Below, piece after piece: positions 56,934 through 64,000 of a DNA stretch of 64,000 bases. The translations under genes and the position numbers were made by a program. This DNA comes from Cyclobacterium sp. 1_MG-2023. GTDB taxonomy: Bacteria; Bacteroidota; Bacteroidia; Cytophagales; Cyclobacteriaceae. The stretch lies in the NCBI RefSeq assembly GCF_030546805.1, contig NZ_JAUOPC010000009.1, positions 224,148 to 288,147 of the forward strand, read 5' to 3'. The notes under the pieces were generated by a model. That model made no database searches. It saw only the letters and a list, made by a program, of their open reading frames with translations, and was not told the DNA's origin. Position 1 is the stretch's first letter; each line of letters begins with the position of its first letter.

Positions 56934-59900
56934 ATGAAAAGCGCATTCTATTTATTCTTTATTCTGACAATTTTCATCGGTTTAGGTTGTAAAGAAAAAG
57001 CACCTAACTCACCAACAGATGCTGCTGGTAATGAATACATTGATTACAACCATAAAACACAGTCTGCAAGAACGAAATTGTTTAGTCCTGAAGAGGAGTT
57101 GGCAGGTTTTGAAGTACCTGAAGGTTTTGTAGTAGAATTGGTAGCTAGTGAAAGAGACGGAGTGGTAAACCCTATCCACATAGCTTTTGATGATGCCGGA
57201 AAATTATGGACTCAAACCGCAGAGATGTATCCTATGGATCCGGTTTCGGATATCGCCTGGCATGAATTATTAAATTTAATGGATAACCCTGAAGCTCAGG
57301 AGGAAGATCCTAATTTCAGAAGGATTTTTGACCTGTACCGTGGCAAAACCAAAGGGAAGGATAAAATATTAGTGCTTTCTGACCTTTATGGAAAAAATAA
57401 GGTTAAATCCACTATTTGGGCAGATGGACTTGCCATACCCCAAAGCGTTTTGCCTTACAAAAACGGAAGCTTTGTTGCTCAAGGTTCTGAACTCTTTTTT
57501 TTAGAGGATACAGATGAAGATGGTAAAGCAGACAAACGAACACCTTTGTTCACTGGTTTTGGAATTACAGATACACATACCATGGCACATGCATTGGTAC
57601 GTGCGCCCGGTGATTGGATCCATTTTAGCCATGGTGCTTTAAATAAGGGAAAGGTAAGTTCCCTTATTAGCGATGTTGAAGTGCGGATAGACTACAGTAA
57701 AATCGTTCGGTTTTCTTTAGACGCCTCAAAAATGGAGCTGGTTAATTCCGGCCTGCAAAATATCTGGGGATATAAGCTGAGAGGAAATGGCCAATGGTAT
57801 GGTATTGAAGCCAATGATTTGGGATACTCTATTGTCCCTATGGAAAAAGGGACTGGCTTTCCTGGTATTGGAAATGATCGTATTCGTCCGTATCAACCTT
57901 GGATGCCTGAATTGCATGAATTTCGTGTAGGAGGAACGGGTATCTCCGGTGTTGCTTTTGCAGATGATTTGGATGGAAGCTTCCCCAAAGAATGGAAAGA
58001 TGTGGCTTTCATTGCAAATCCCATTACCAGTTCTATTAACGCTGTGAGAATCTTACGTAAAAGCGATGGTTCCGTGACAGCCGAACATTTACCTGATTTT
58101 TTGACTTCTCAAGATGACTGGTTTAGACCTGTCAACATGGAGTTTGGACCTGATGGTAGCCTATATATTGTCGATTGGTACAATAAAATAGTTTCCCATA
58201 ACGAAGTGGGAACATCCCATCCAGATAGGGATAAATCACATGGTCGTATTTGGAGAGTTCGCCATAAATCCCAACCTTCTCGAGAAATCCCCAATTTTTA
58301 TGAGGTAAAAACAAGTGAGCTTGTGGCCTATCTGAAATCTCCGTCGATTTGGGCAAAAAGGGCAGCATGGCACCAGATCAGTGATCGTCCTATTGAAGAA
58401 ACACGGGGCCTTGCCAAGGAGCTTATCGAACTCGCTTCTGATAGTGCTCAAGATGAAATTACAAGAATAATGGCGCTTTGGTCACTGGAGGGTATAAAGC
58501 ATTACGATCAAAATCTGATGAAGACTTTGTTGAGCAGTCGATTTGATAACCTTAGAAGAGAAGCTATTCGTGCATTGCAGTCCTTTCCATTAAATGCAGC
58601 TGTACTTGCTGCCTTACTTAGAAAACCATCCTCAGATAGCAATCCCATGGTACGGTCTCAGGTATTAAGGACTTTGGAAACAGTCAATACTGCGAATGAA
58701 GCAACTATTGGATTGCTAGTCGAGGCCTGCAAAGAGCCACTTGAAGGTAATGCAATGGGTGGTGCCTATGAAAGAAATTTTGAGCGATTTTTAGCCAGAA
58801 AGGCGCTCGAGAATTATCCAACAGAGCTGTTGGATTTCTTCAGATCTCCTGTTGTAGAACAATATGAAACATCCAATTTGATATGGGCTAGTCAAGCATT
58901 GCCCCAAGCTGAAAAAGAACAGGTATTTATAGAGCTTTGGAAGAAAAATAACAAAAAAGATTTGGATGAAGTGACTTTCGTTTTGGTAGCCGAAATGCTA
59001 GGAAACAGAAAAGTATTGAACTTAATATTACCAATCTTAGAAAATAGGGACATGGCAGTGAAACACGTTTCACTCACATTAATGAATCAAGCCAGGGTTC
59101 AATCAGAAGAATTGACCAAAGCGTTGATAGAACCAATAAGTCATTTATTAAAAAGCTCAGATGTGTCCGATCAAATGTTAGGTTTGGAGGCCATTGGAAA
59201 ATTGAAGATCCAAGGCTTAAGAAGTGAGGTGTTGTCATTGGTCGATGATAATTCTTCTACCGAAATGGTTAGGTTGTACATGTCTGCCCTTATCAACCAG
59301 CCTAAAGAAAATCAAAAAACTTTTATGAAGCTATCAAAAATGGAAACATTGGAAGTTGAGGTTAGGGCTTCTGCTATTCAGACTGTAGCTATTACAGATG
59401 TACATGCAGCCAACCAAATTTTGGTTAATTGGCTCCCCAACCTTGATTCGGAGCAGAAGAAAAAAGTTATCAACATTTTGGCAAACGCTAAAGAAGGCAT
59501 TAAACTCTTAAAACTGTTGCTTGAACAAGGGCATGTTTATGCCAATGAATTTGATCTTTCAAGTGCAGAAAAAATATTTCATTCAGATAAAAGCGATGAA
59601 CAAGGAAAACGACTTTATGAAGAGGTGAAGAATAGGGTTAAGGAAGAAAAGAATGAACTGGAATTGAAGTTACAAACATACATGGCCATAGCGGAAAAAG
59701 GAGATGGAAACCCGAAAAAGGGAAAGACGCTTTTCCAGACCTGTCTAATGTGTCATAGTGTTGGAGACCAGGGCTTCGATTTCGCACCTGCTTTGGATGG
59801 ATCCTCATTACGTGAAAATGAGGCGTTATTGACGGCTATTCTGGAACCCGATGCTGCTGTAGAAAGTAATTATTTAGTTTATCGGGTGACAAAAAATGAC

Positions 59901-60110
59901 GGAAGCAATATAGAAGGGTATTTAGTGAAGAAGGATGAAAGAGGTACCACTTTAGGTTTTATGGGGGGGAGCAAACAGTTCATCCAAGCTTCTGAAATTA
60001 GATTTGAAGGTCATTTAGGTGGTCGTTCATTTATGCCTAAAGGACTGATAGATAACTTCTCGGAGGAGCAGGTAGCTGACTTGCTAGCTTATATAAAAAC
60101 ACTCAAATAG
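56934..60110 (+). CDS. PVC-type haem-binding dehydrogenase-like lipoprotein
   Basis: 1058 residues with a lipoprotein signal (Cys in 'IGLGCKEK', about residue 19). The N-terminal half is a glucose-dehydrogenase-like beta-propeller ('GVVNPIHIAFDDAGKLWTQT', 'GGTGISGVAFADDLDGSFPK', 'FGPDGSLYIVDWYNK'). The middle (about 460-900) has HEAT-like helical repeats. The C-terminus is a c-type cytochrome with C-L-M-C-H near residue 936 and a probable Met ligand in 'RSFMPKG'. The layout is that of PVC-type haem-binding proteins common in Planctomycetes. It probably oxidises a sugar-like substrate and passes electrons to the haem; the substrate is unknown. Confidence 0.9.
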   Translation: MKSAFYLFFILTIFIGLGCKEKAPNSPTDAAGNEYIDYNHKTQSARTKLFSPEEELAGFEVPEGFVVELVASERDGVVNPIHIAFDDAGKLWTQTAEMYPMDPVSDIAWHELLNLMDNPEAQEEDPNFRRIFDLYRGKTKGKDKILVLSDLYGKNKVKSTIWADGLAIPQSVLPYKNGSFVAQGSELFFLEDTDEDGKADKRTPLFTGFGITDTHTMAHALVRAPGDWIHFSHGALNKGKVSSLISDVEVRIDYSKIVRFSLDASKMELVNSGLQNIWGYKLRGNGQWYGIEANDLGYSIVPMEKGTGFPGIGNDRIRPYQPWMPELHEFRVGGTGISGVAFADDLDGSFPKEWKDVAFIANPITSSINAVRILRKSDGSVTAEHLPDFLTSQDDWFRPVNMEFGPDGSLYIVDWYNKIVSHNEVGTSHPDRDKSHGRIWRVRHKSQPSREIPNFYEVKTSELVAYLKSPSIWAKRAAWHQISDRPIEETRGLAKELIELASDSAQDEITRIMALWSLEGIKHYDQNLMKTLLSSRFDNLRREAIRALQSFPLNAAVLAALLRKPSSDSNPMVRSQVLRTLETVNTANEATIGLLVEACKEPLEGNAMGGAYERNFERFLARKALENYPTELLDFFRSPVVEQYETSNLIWASQALPQAEKEQVFIELWKKNNKKDLDEVTFVLVAEMLGNRKVLNLILPILENRDMAVKHVSLTLMNQARVQSEELTKALIEPISHLLKSSDVSDQMLGLEAIGKLKIQGLRSEVLSLVDDNSSTEMVRLYMSALINQPKENQKTFMKLSKMETLEVEVRASAIQTVAITDVHAANQILVNWLPNLDSEQKKKVINILANAKEGIKLLKLLLEQGHVYANEFDLSSAEKIFHSDKSDEQGKRLYEEVKNRVKEEKNELELKLQTYMAIAEKGDGNPKKGKTLFQTCLMCHSVGDQGFDFAPALDGSSLRENEALLTAILEPDAAVESNYLVYRVTKNDGSNIEGYLVKKDERGTTLGFMGGSKQFIQASEIRFEGHLGGRSFMPKGLIDNFSEEQVADLLAYIKTLK

Positions 60111-60264
60111 CTATTGCAATATACTCTTGAGAATTACAGAAGTTAAATTCTCAAGAGAGGACCTATTATCTGTTCTTGTAAGAAATTTAATGGAAATAGT
60201 TTCCTCTTTTTATAGGATCAGAGGTTTAGTAGAAATTTATTTAAATTTGATAATATAAATTACA

Positions 60265-60564
60265 ATGATGACCAGACATTTTGGAATGTTTAAGTTTAAA
60301 GAAACGGTTAGTGCTGAAGAAATAGAATTTTGCTTTGTCACGATGAAGGCAATGATTGGAAAGATACCGGGCTTGTTAGGGATGGAATATGGTGCATATG
60401 ATAGTGGAGAAGGACTTAACGATGGATTTACTCACGGATTTATTATGACCTTTGAAAGTCCTGAATCTCGGGATGCCTACCTACCACATCCAGTTCATGA
60501 AGAAGTAAAAAACGTAGTAGTCCCAAATTTAGAACGGGTGGTTGTTTTTGATTTTAATGTTTAA
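60265..60564 (+). CDS. Dabb (stress-responsive A/B barrel) family protein
   Basis: 99 residues. It starts 'MTRHFGMFKFKETVSAEEIE', with a conserved helix 'MKAMIGKIPGLLGMEYGAYD' and the ending 'HPVHEEVKNVVVPNLERVVV', which match the dimeric alpha/beta barrel Dabb family. Such small proteins often act in catabolic clusters, but most have no known reaction. It starts 154 bp after the cytochrome gene and 14 bp before the Tm-1-like gene, so it belongs with the latter at least. Confidence 0.85.
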   Translation: MMTRHFGMFKFKETVSAEEIEFCFVTMKAMIGKIPGLLGMEYGAYDSGEGLNDGFTHGFIMTFESPESRDAYLPHPVHEEVKNVVVPNLERVVVFDFNV

Positions 60565-60578
60565 TAATTGAATTAGGC

Positions 60579-61793
60579 ATGCAGGAAAAAAGTATTGTAG
60601 TTCTAGGTTGCTTTGATACAAAAGGAGAAGATTTTACATTTCTCGTAGATTTTCTTATTAAACTGAAACAACCATTAATTACTATCAACGTCGGGGTTAT
60701 GGAAACGTTGGTTGACTTTGATGTACATATTGGCAATGACGTGGTGGCTGCCGCTTCTGGTGTAGGTTTACAAGCTATTCGAGAATCAGGAGATCGGGGA
60801 AAGGCGGTAGAGCTAATGGGGAAAGGAGCTGCGGAAATCCTTGCAGATCTTGTTTCCAAAAACTTAGTAAAAGGGGTAATCGGAATGGGGGGAGGAGGAG
60901 GCACCTTTATCATTTTGGAAGCGATGCAAAAAGTAACTTTAGGCATACCCAAGTTGTGTCTTTCAACAGTAGTTGCCAAGGAGCTTTCCAGACAAATTAG
61001 AGTAAAGGACATTACCATGATGTCTTCTGTGGTAGATATAGCTGGGCTGAATCGAATCAGTAGATTATTGATTCGGCAAGCTGCTACGGCAATATCAGCT
61101 ATGTCAGAAGTCACAGAGGATTCTGGGTTGCGAAAAAGAAAAAATATTGCGATTAGCATGTTTGGAAACACGACCAAATGTGTTGACCGGTGTACAGAAT
61201 TATTAAAGGAGAAAGGATATGAAGTGATGGCCTTTCACGCTACTGGAGTAGGCGGAGCGACTATGGAATCGCTTATTCGTGAAGATGTTTTTGATGCAAT
61301 ATTGGATATAACTACAACGGAACTGGCTGATGAGCTTTGCGGAGGGATTTTAAGTGCTGGGCCTGACCGATTGACGGCAGCGTCTGAAATGGGAATTCCT
61401 CAGCTAGTTGTTCCCGGCTGTTTGGATATGGTCAATTTTGCCCAAATAGACACAGTTCCTGAAGAATATCAAACAAGGAAACTATACAGTTGGGCCCCGG
61501 ATGTGACACTAATGCGTACCAATATATCAGAAAATAAGGTTTTGGGGGAACAGCTGGTTGAGAAATTAAAGAATTCTACAGGGCCTGTAGAAATCATCAT
61601 CCCATTAAAAGGTATTTCGCAAATTGATAACGTAGGTGGGGTTTTTTATGATCCAGCAGCAAATAATGCACTCTTTGAAACAGTAAAGGTGACTGCAAGA
61701 AATAAAATTAATGTAATTGAAATGGACGCTCATATCAATGATGAAGCATTTGCTATATGCTTGGTAGAGCAATTATTGAAATTACTTAAATAG
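60579..61793 (+). CDS. Tm-1-like ATP-binding domain protein (UPF0261)
   Basis: 404 residues. The N-terminal Rossmann-like part has 'IVVLGCFDTKGEDFTFLVDF' and the Gly-rich loop 'GVIGMGGGGGTFIILEAMQK'; the second half has 'MFGNTTKCVDRCTELLKEKG', 'HATGVGGATMESLI' and 'PQLVVPGCLDMVNFAQIDTV'. It matches UPF0261, the N-terminal domain of the tomato Tm-1 protein, a nucleotide-binding fold. In bacteria the role is unproven. The next gene encodes the other half of Tm-1, 41 bp downstream. Confidence 0.92.
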   Translation: MQEKSIVVLGCFDTKGEDFTFLVDFLIKLKQPLITINVGVMETLVDFDVHIGNDVVAAASGVGLQAIRESGDRGKAVELMGKGAAEILADLVSKNLVKGVIGMGGGGGTFIILEAMQKVTLGIPKLCLSTVVAKELSRQIRVKDITMMSSVVDIAGLNRISRLLIRQAATAISAMSEVTEDSGLRKRKNIAISMFGNTTKCVDRCTELLKEKGYEVMAFHATGVGGATMESLIREDVFDAILDITTTELADELCGGILSAGPDRLTAASEMGIPQLVVPGCLDMVNFAQIDTVPEEYQTRKLYSWAPDVTLMRTNISENKVLGEQLVEKLKNSTGPVEIIIPLKGISQIDNVGGVFYDPAANNALFETVKVTARNKINVIEMDAHINDEAFAICLVEQLLKLLK

Positions 61794-61834
61794 TGCTTTA
61801 TATTTAATTGAATTACTAACAAAATAAAATAAAA

Positions 61835-62692
61835 ATGCCAAACAAATGGACAGGTAAAGGGAATCCATATACCCGGGAGGAAATTAGACAGCGATTGCAA
61901 AATACTTTGGCCCAAAAAAAAGCCATTATAGGGGCAGGGGCTGGAACAGGAATTAGTGCAAAATTCATAGAAAAGGGTGGTGCCGATTTTCTGATTGTAT
62001 ATAATTCCGGACGATTTAGAATGGCTGGCCATGGCTCCACAGCTGGCCTTATGGCTTATGGTGATGCGAATGCAGTAGCCATGGAAATTGGTGAGTTTGA
62101 AGTTTTGCCGGTAGTAGAGGAGATCCCGGTATTTTGCGGTGTTCACGGATCTGATCCACGCAGGCGTATGTGGCATTTTCTGCAACAAGTAAAGGCAATG
62201 GGATTTTCAGGGGTCAACAATTTTCCTACGCATTCTATCGTGGATGGTAATTTTAGGGATATTCTCGAAGAGACAGGAATGGGGTTTCACAAGGAAGTGG
62301 AGATGGTACGTTTAGCCTCTGAGATGGACATGTTCTCATGTGTTTATGTGGCTACTCCGGAAGAGGCCATTCAAATGGCGGAGGTGGGAGCAGATGCCAT
62401 AATTGCTCATGTAGGAACTACAGTAGGAGGATCAATTGGAGTAGTAGGAGCAACTGTTGATATGGACTTCGCTATCAAACGGACCCAAGAGATCATTGAA
62501 GCAGGCCGAAAGATCAATAAGGATATCATATTCTTAGCTCATGGTGGGCCTATTAATACACCGGATGATGTGAAGGTAATACTCTCCAACACAGATGCTC
62601 ACGGATTTGTAGGTGCCTCTTCTTTGGAGCGAATGGCTGTAGAGTCTTCATTAACAGCATTGACTCAAGACTTCAAATCCATAAAACTCTAG
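61835..62692 (+). CDS. Phosphoenolpyruvate hydrolase-like TIM-barrel protein
   Basis: 285 residues of a TIM-barrel: 'IIGAGAGTGISAKFIEKGGA', 'IVYNSGRFRMAGHGSTAGLM', 'FCGVHGSDPRRRMWHFLQQV', 'GVNNFPTHSIVDGNFRDILE' and 'IIAHVGTTVGGSIGV'. It matches the family annotated as phosphoenolpyruvate hydrolase, which is also the C-terminal domain of plant Tm-1. It probably acts on a keto-acid or phosphorylated acid in the cytoplasm; the substrate is unknown. It is the last gene of the operon and is followed by a terminator. Confidence 0.9.
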   Translation: MPNKWTGKGNPYTREEIRQRLQNTLAQKKAIIGAGAGTGISAKFIEKGGADFLIVYNSGRFRMAGHGSTAGLMAYGDANAVAMEIGEFEVLPVVEEIPVFCGVHGSDPRRRMWHFLQQVKAMGFSGVNNFPTHSIVDGNFRDILEETGMGFHKEVEMVRLASEMDMFSCVYVATPEEAIQMAEVGADAIIAHVGTTVGGSIGVVGATVDMDFAIKRTQEIIEAGRKINKDIIFLAHGGPINTPDDVKVILSNTDAHGFVGASSLERMAVESSLTALTQDFKSIKL

Positions 62693-62715
62693 CTAATATA
62701 TTTCAACTTTATTAA

Positions 62716-62752
62716 GGGCAGACTTTATTGGTCTGCCCCTAATTTATTTTTA
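62716..62752 (+). terminator. Terminator of the Tm-1-like operon
   Basis: GGGCAGAC pairs with GTCTGCCC across a 7-base loop and is followed by a T-rich tract. Confidence 0.8.
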
Positions 62753-62969
62753 TTAAAGTTTTAATTCCAAAGCCATTTTTTAAGTAAAAATATTCCAAAA
62801 CCTCATAATAGTCTGAAGAGTAAAAACCAACCTTGCCATAAAGCTTTGGAAAGAGGGTTATTGAAAGAGATTCCTTAGTAGGTAATGGTAGTAGCCCATT
62901 CTAACCTTATCATGTAATATTTTAATTAATGTTTTACACTGCTGTTAGAAAATAACAAAGTGTAGATCA

Positions 62970-62991
62970 ATATGTAAACAGCATATTTCAT
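62970..62991 (-). pseudogene. Remnant of a GIY-YIG gene start (array copy 0)
   Basis: On the minus strand the ATG at 62991 opens 'MKYAVYIL', identical to the start of the intact gene at 63348, and then diverges at once. It sits directly after the hairpin of unit A, exactly where a further array gene should begin. It shows that the array once extended further in this direction. Confidence 0.65.
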
Positions 62992-63031
62992 AAAAAATGC
63001 CAGACCGGTTTAATTCCGACCTGGCTTCTCG

Positions 63032-63068
63032 TCGGGGTGACAGGATTTGAACCTGCGACCCTCCTGAC
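63032..63068 (-). pseudogene. tRNA 3'-end-like segment A
   Basis: On the minus strand it contains a T-arm (GCAGG, TTCAAAT, CCTGT) and then CACCCCGA, the acceptor 3' strand with discriminator A. The matching 5' half (a CGGGGTG acceptor strand with D-arm) is absent, so it is not a complete tRNA. The acceptor sequence would suit a tRNA-Pro, but the identity is a guess. Confidence 0.65.
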
Positions 63069-63102
63069 TCCTGTCAGGATACGCTTTTTTGCTGGCTATT
63101 CC

Positions 63103-63348
63103 CTATTGATTTTGCAGTCGGTCAAGATACCTTCGACTACCAATATTTTTAATTTGACGTTCTTTACGAACAGCTGAAGGACGGTCATTAAAAAATTCTA
63201 CATGAACGATTTCCCAAGGTATACCAGCTTTAGTAGATTTATTCCGGCCTGCTTGATGTCGCTCAAATCGCTCCAAATGATTTTTACTCTGCCCTACATA
63301 AAAACGGTTAAGTGAAATTGAATACAATATGTATACAGCATATTTCAT
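63103..63348 (-). CDS. Small GIY-YIG nuclease family protein A
   Basis: 81 residues, a bare GIY-YIG domain: 'KYAVYILYS' and 'NRFYVGQSKN' (the two halves of the GIY-YIG motif), 'HLERFERHQAGR' (catalytic Arg) and 'SAVRKERQIKNIGSRRYL' (metal-binding Glu). It has no DNA-binding domain. The ATG is 6 bases after the T-tract of the next unit's hairpin. Such short proteins (UPF0213-like) have predicted endonuclease activity; the natural target is unknown. It is followed by a tRNA 3'-end-like segment in the same orientation. Confidence 0.85.
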   Translation of the reverse strand: MKYAVYILYSISLNRFYVGQSKNHLERFERHQAGRNKSTKAGIPWEIVHVEFFNDRPSAVRKERQIKNIGSRRYLDRLQNQ

Positions 63349-63388
63349 AAAAAATGCCAGACCAGGTTAATCCCAGTCTGGCTTCTCG

Positions 63389-63425
63389 TCGGGGTGACAG
63401 GATTTGAACCTGCGACCCTCCTGAC
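63389..63425 (-). pseudogene. tRNA 3'-end-like segment B
   Basis: The 37 bases are identical to those at 63032-63068 and 63745-63781. It is followed inward by an imperfect anticodon-arm-like hairpin (CCTGAC, GGAG, GTCAGG on the minus strand) whose loop is too short for a working anticodon. Confidence 0.65.
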
Positions 63426-63459
63426 CTCCGTCAGGATACGCTGTCTTCTTGGCTATAGC

Positions 63460-63705
63460 CTACCGATCCTTTAACCTCTCAATGTATCTTCGACTACCAA
63501 TATTTTTAATTTGACGCTCTTTTCGAACAGCAGAGGAACGATCATCAAAATATTCTAGATGAACGATTTCCCATGGTATGCCTGCTTTAGTAGATTTATT
63601 ACGCCCGGTTTGGTGACGCTCAAAACGCTCTAAATGGTTTTTACTCTGACCTACGTAATAACGGTCAAGTGAAACAGAATACAATATGTAGACAGAATAG
63701 TTCAT
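63460..63705 (-). CDS. Small GIY-YIG nuclease family protein B
   Basis: 81 residues. The same motifs as protein A are present ('YSVYILYS', 'DRYYVGQSKN', 'HLERFERHQTGR', 'SAVRKERQIKNIGSRRYIER'), with about a dozen substitutions, mostly conservative. No catalytic residue is lost. The gene is intact between its own hairpin-bounded borders, suggesting selection to keep it or a recent origin. Confidence 0.85.
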   Translation of the reverse strand: MNYSVYILYSVSLDRYYVGQSKNHLERFERHQTGRNKSTKAGIPWEIVHLEYFDDRSSAVRKERQIKNIGSRRYIERLKDR

Positions 63706-63744
63706 AAAAAATGCCAGGCCGGGTTATCCCAGCCTGGCTTCTCG

Positions 63745-63781
63745 TCGGGGTGACAGGATTTGAACCTGCGACCCTCCTGAC
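63745..63781 (-). pseudogene. tRNA 3'-end-like segment C
   Basis: Identical to segments A and B over the 37 bases. The distance to B is 356 bases and from B to A 357. Confidence 0.65.
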
Positions 63782-63815
63782 CTCCGTCAGGATACGCTGT
63801 CTTCTTGGCTATAGC

Positions 63816-64000
63816 CTACCGATCCTTTAACCTCTCAATGTATCTTCGACTACCAATATTTTTAATTTGACGCTCTTTTCGAACAGCAGAGGAACGATCA
63901 TCAAAATATTCTACATGAACTACTTCCCATGGTATACCTGCTTTAGTAGATTTATTACGCCCGGTTTGGTGACGCTCAAAACGCTCTAAATGGTTTTTAC
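63816..64000 (-). CDS. Small GIY-YIG nuclease family protein C (5' part outside window)
   Basis: Only the last 60 or so codons are visible; the start is beyond the right edge. The reading frame stays open and ends 'SRRYIERLKDR', identical to protein B. Differences from B are a few bases near 63909-63935, changing Ile-to-Val-type residues in 'IPWEVVH'. The catalytic Arg and Glu regions are intact. Confidence 0.75.
   Translation of the reverse strand, partial: KNHLERFERHQTGRNKSTKAGIPWEVVHVEYFDDRSSAVRKERQIKNIGSRRYIERLKDR

Larger units (their letters stand above)
62992..63348 (-). repeat. Array unit A (hairpin, tRNA-end-like segment, GIY-YIG gene)
   Basis: A 357-base unit, the same length as unit B. 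On the minus strand the order is the GIY-YIG gene (from 63348), then the tRNA-end-like segment (63068-63032), then the hairpin (GCCAG/CTGGC outer pairs, with a T-tract ending at 62992). Unit A is the most diverged of the three. Confidence 0.85.
63349..63705 (-). repeat. Array unit B (hairpin, tRNA-end-like segment, GIY-YIG gene)
   Basis: A 357-base unit with the same order as unit A. The outer hairpin GCCAG..CTGGC (63356-63382) has compensating differences from units A and C, so the pairing is kept while the sequence changes. It is nearly identical to unit C from the tRNA-end-like segment through most of the gene. Confidence 0.85.
63706..64000 (-). repeat. Array unit C (cut by the window edge)
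   Basis: The first 295 bases of a third unit with the same hairpin, tRNA-end-like segment and gene. It is almost identical to unit B between 63745 and 64000, which points to recent duplication. Confidence 0.8.

Noticed and set aside
60554..61177. 207-codon open frame opposite the Tm-1-like gene
   Set aside because: A shadow of the real gene; its sequence shows Ser/Thr/Pro-rich nonsense and no domain.
61730..62188. 152-codon open frame opposite the PEP-hydrolase-like gene
   Set aside because: A shadow spanning two real plus-strand genes and their spacer.
63032..63110. A complete tRNA gene overlapping the end of GIY-YIG gene A
   Set aside because: The 5' acceptor strand CGGGGTG and a D-arm are missing, and the anticodon-like loop is too short; only the 3' end is tRNA-like.
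62992..64000. CRISPR array
   Set aside because: The repeats are 357-base units containing genes, not short repeats with unique spacers, and no cas gene is present.

Overview
The window looks like a chromosomal segment of a Bacteroidota bacterium, most likely Cytophagales and probably Cyclobacteriaceae (inference from gene content, not from a marker gene). The evidence is a SusC/SusD pair, Bacteroidota-only families (DUF4221, DUF4421, DUF6340), promoters of the TTG-N19..23-TAnnTTTG type, no clear Shine-Dalgarno sequences, and A+T-rich intergenic DNA. There is no rRNA, integrase, IS element or CRISPR array.

Layout. 1-6.8 kb: the end of a lipoprotein gene, a GH42-like glycosidase, a TfoX-like protein, a DUF922 protease-like protein and a short GH78-like rhamnosidase. 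7-10.4 kb: nrdB-nrdA (class Ia ribonucleotide reductase). 10.4-12.1 kb: rplU-rpmA and a hibernation factor. 12.1-17.9 kb: a compact minus-strand run of lipB, an unknown gene, a DEDDy exonuclease, rnr, a polyprenyl synthase and a rhomboid protease. 17.9-21.3 kb: yraN, a MORN-like protein, an aminotransferase and a glycosyltransferase. 22-29.9 kb: a DUF4421 outer-membrane protein, the SusC/SusD pair and a DUF6340 lipoprotein. 30-32.7 kb: metE under a cobalamin riboswitch. 32.8-38.6 kb: an operon of planctomycete type (DUF1549/DUF1553 cytochrome, DUF1501, NHL propeller). 38.8-43.8 kb: four tandem DUF4221 lipoprotein genes, one broken by a single amber codon. 44-49 kb: a GluR0-like potassium channel, a TrmH-family methyltransferase, mutS, tRNA-Gly and tRNA-Leu. 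49-53.4 kb: a propeller protein, an orphan histidine kinase and an unknown gene. 54-62.7 kb: a membrane-bound AraC regulator followed by an apparent catabolic gene set (DUF1080, PVC-type cytochrome, Dabb, Tm-1-like, PEP-hydrolase-like). 62.9-64 kb: a tandem array of 357-bp units, each with a small GIY-YIG nuclease gene, a tRNA 3'-end-like segment and a hairpin.

How the genes work together. Housekeeping blocks (nucleotide reduction, translation, RNA decay, lipoylation, mismatch repair) alternate with accessory blocks for uptake and oxidation of organic matter. The metE riboswitch implies that the cell senses B12 and probably has a B12-dependent alternative. The 54-62.7 kb block reads as a sensor-regulator beside a periplasmic and cytoplasmic pathway of unknown substrate; its last two genes are the two halves of the plant Tm-1 protein. 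The GIY-YIG/tRNA-end array at the right edge is the least explained structure and the best candidate for something undescribed.
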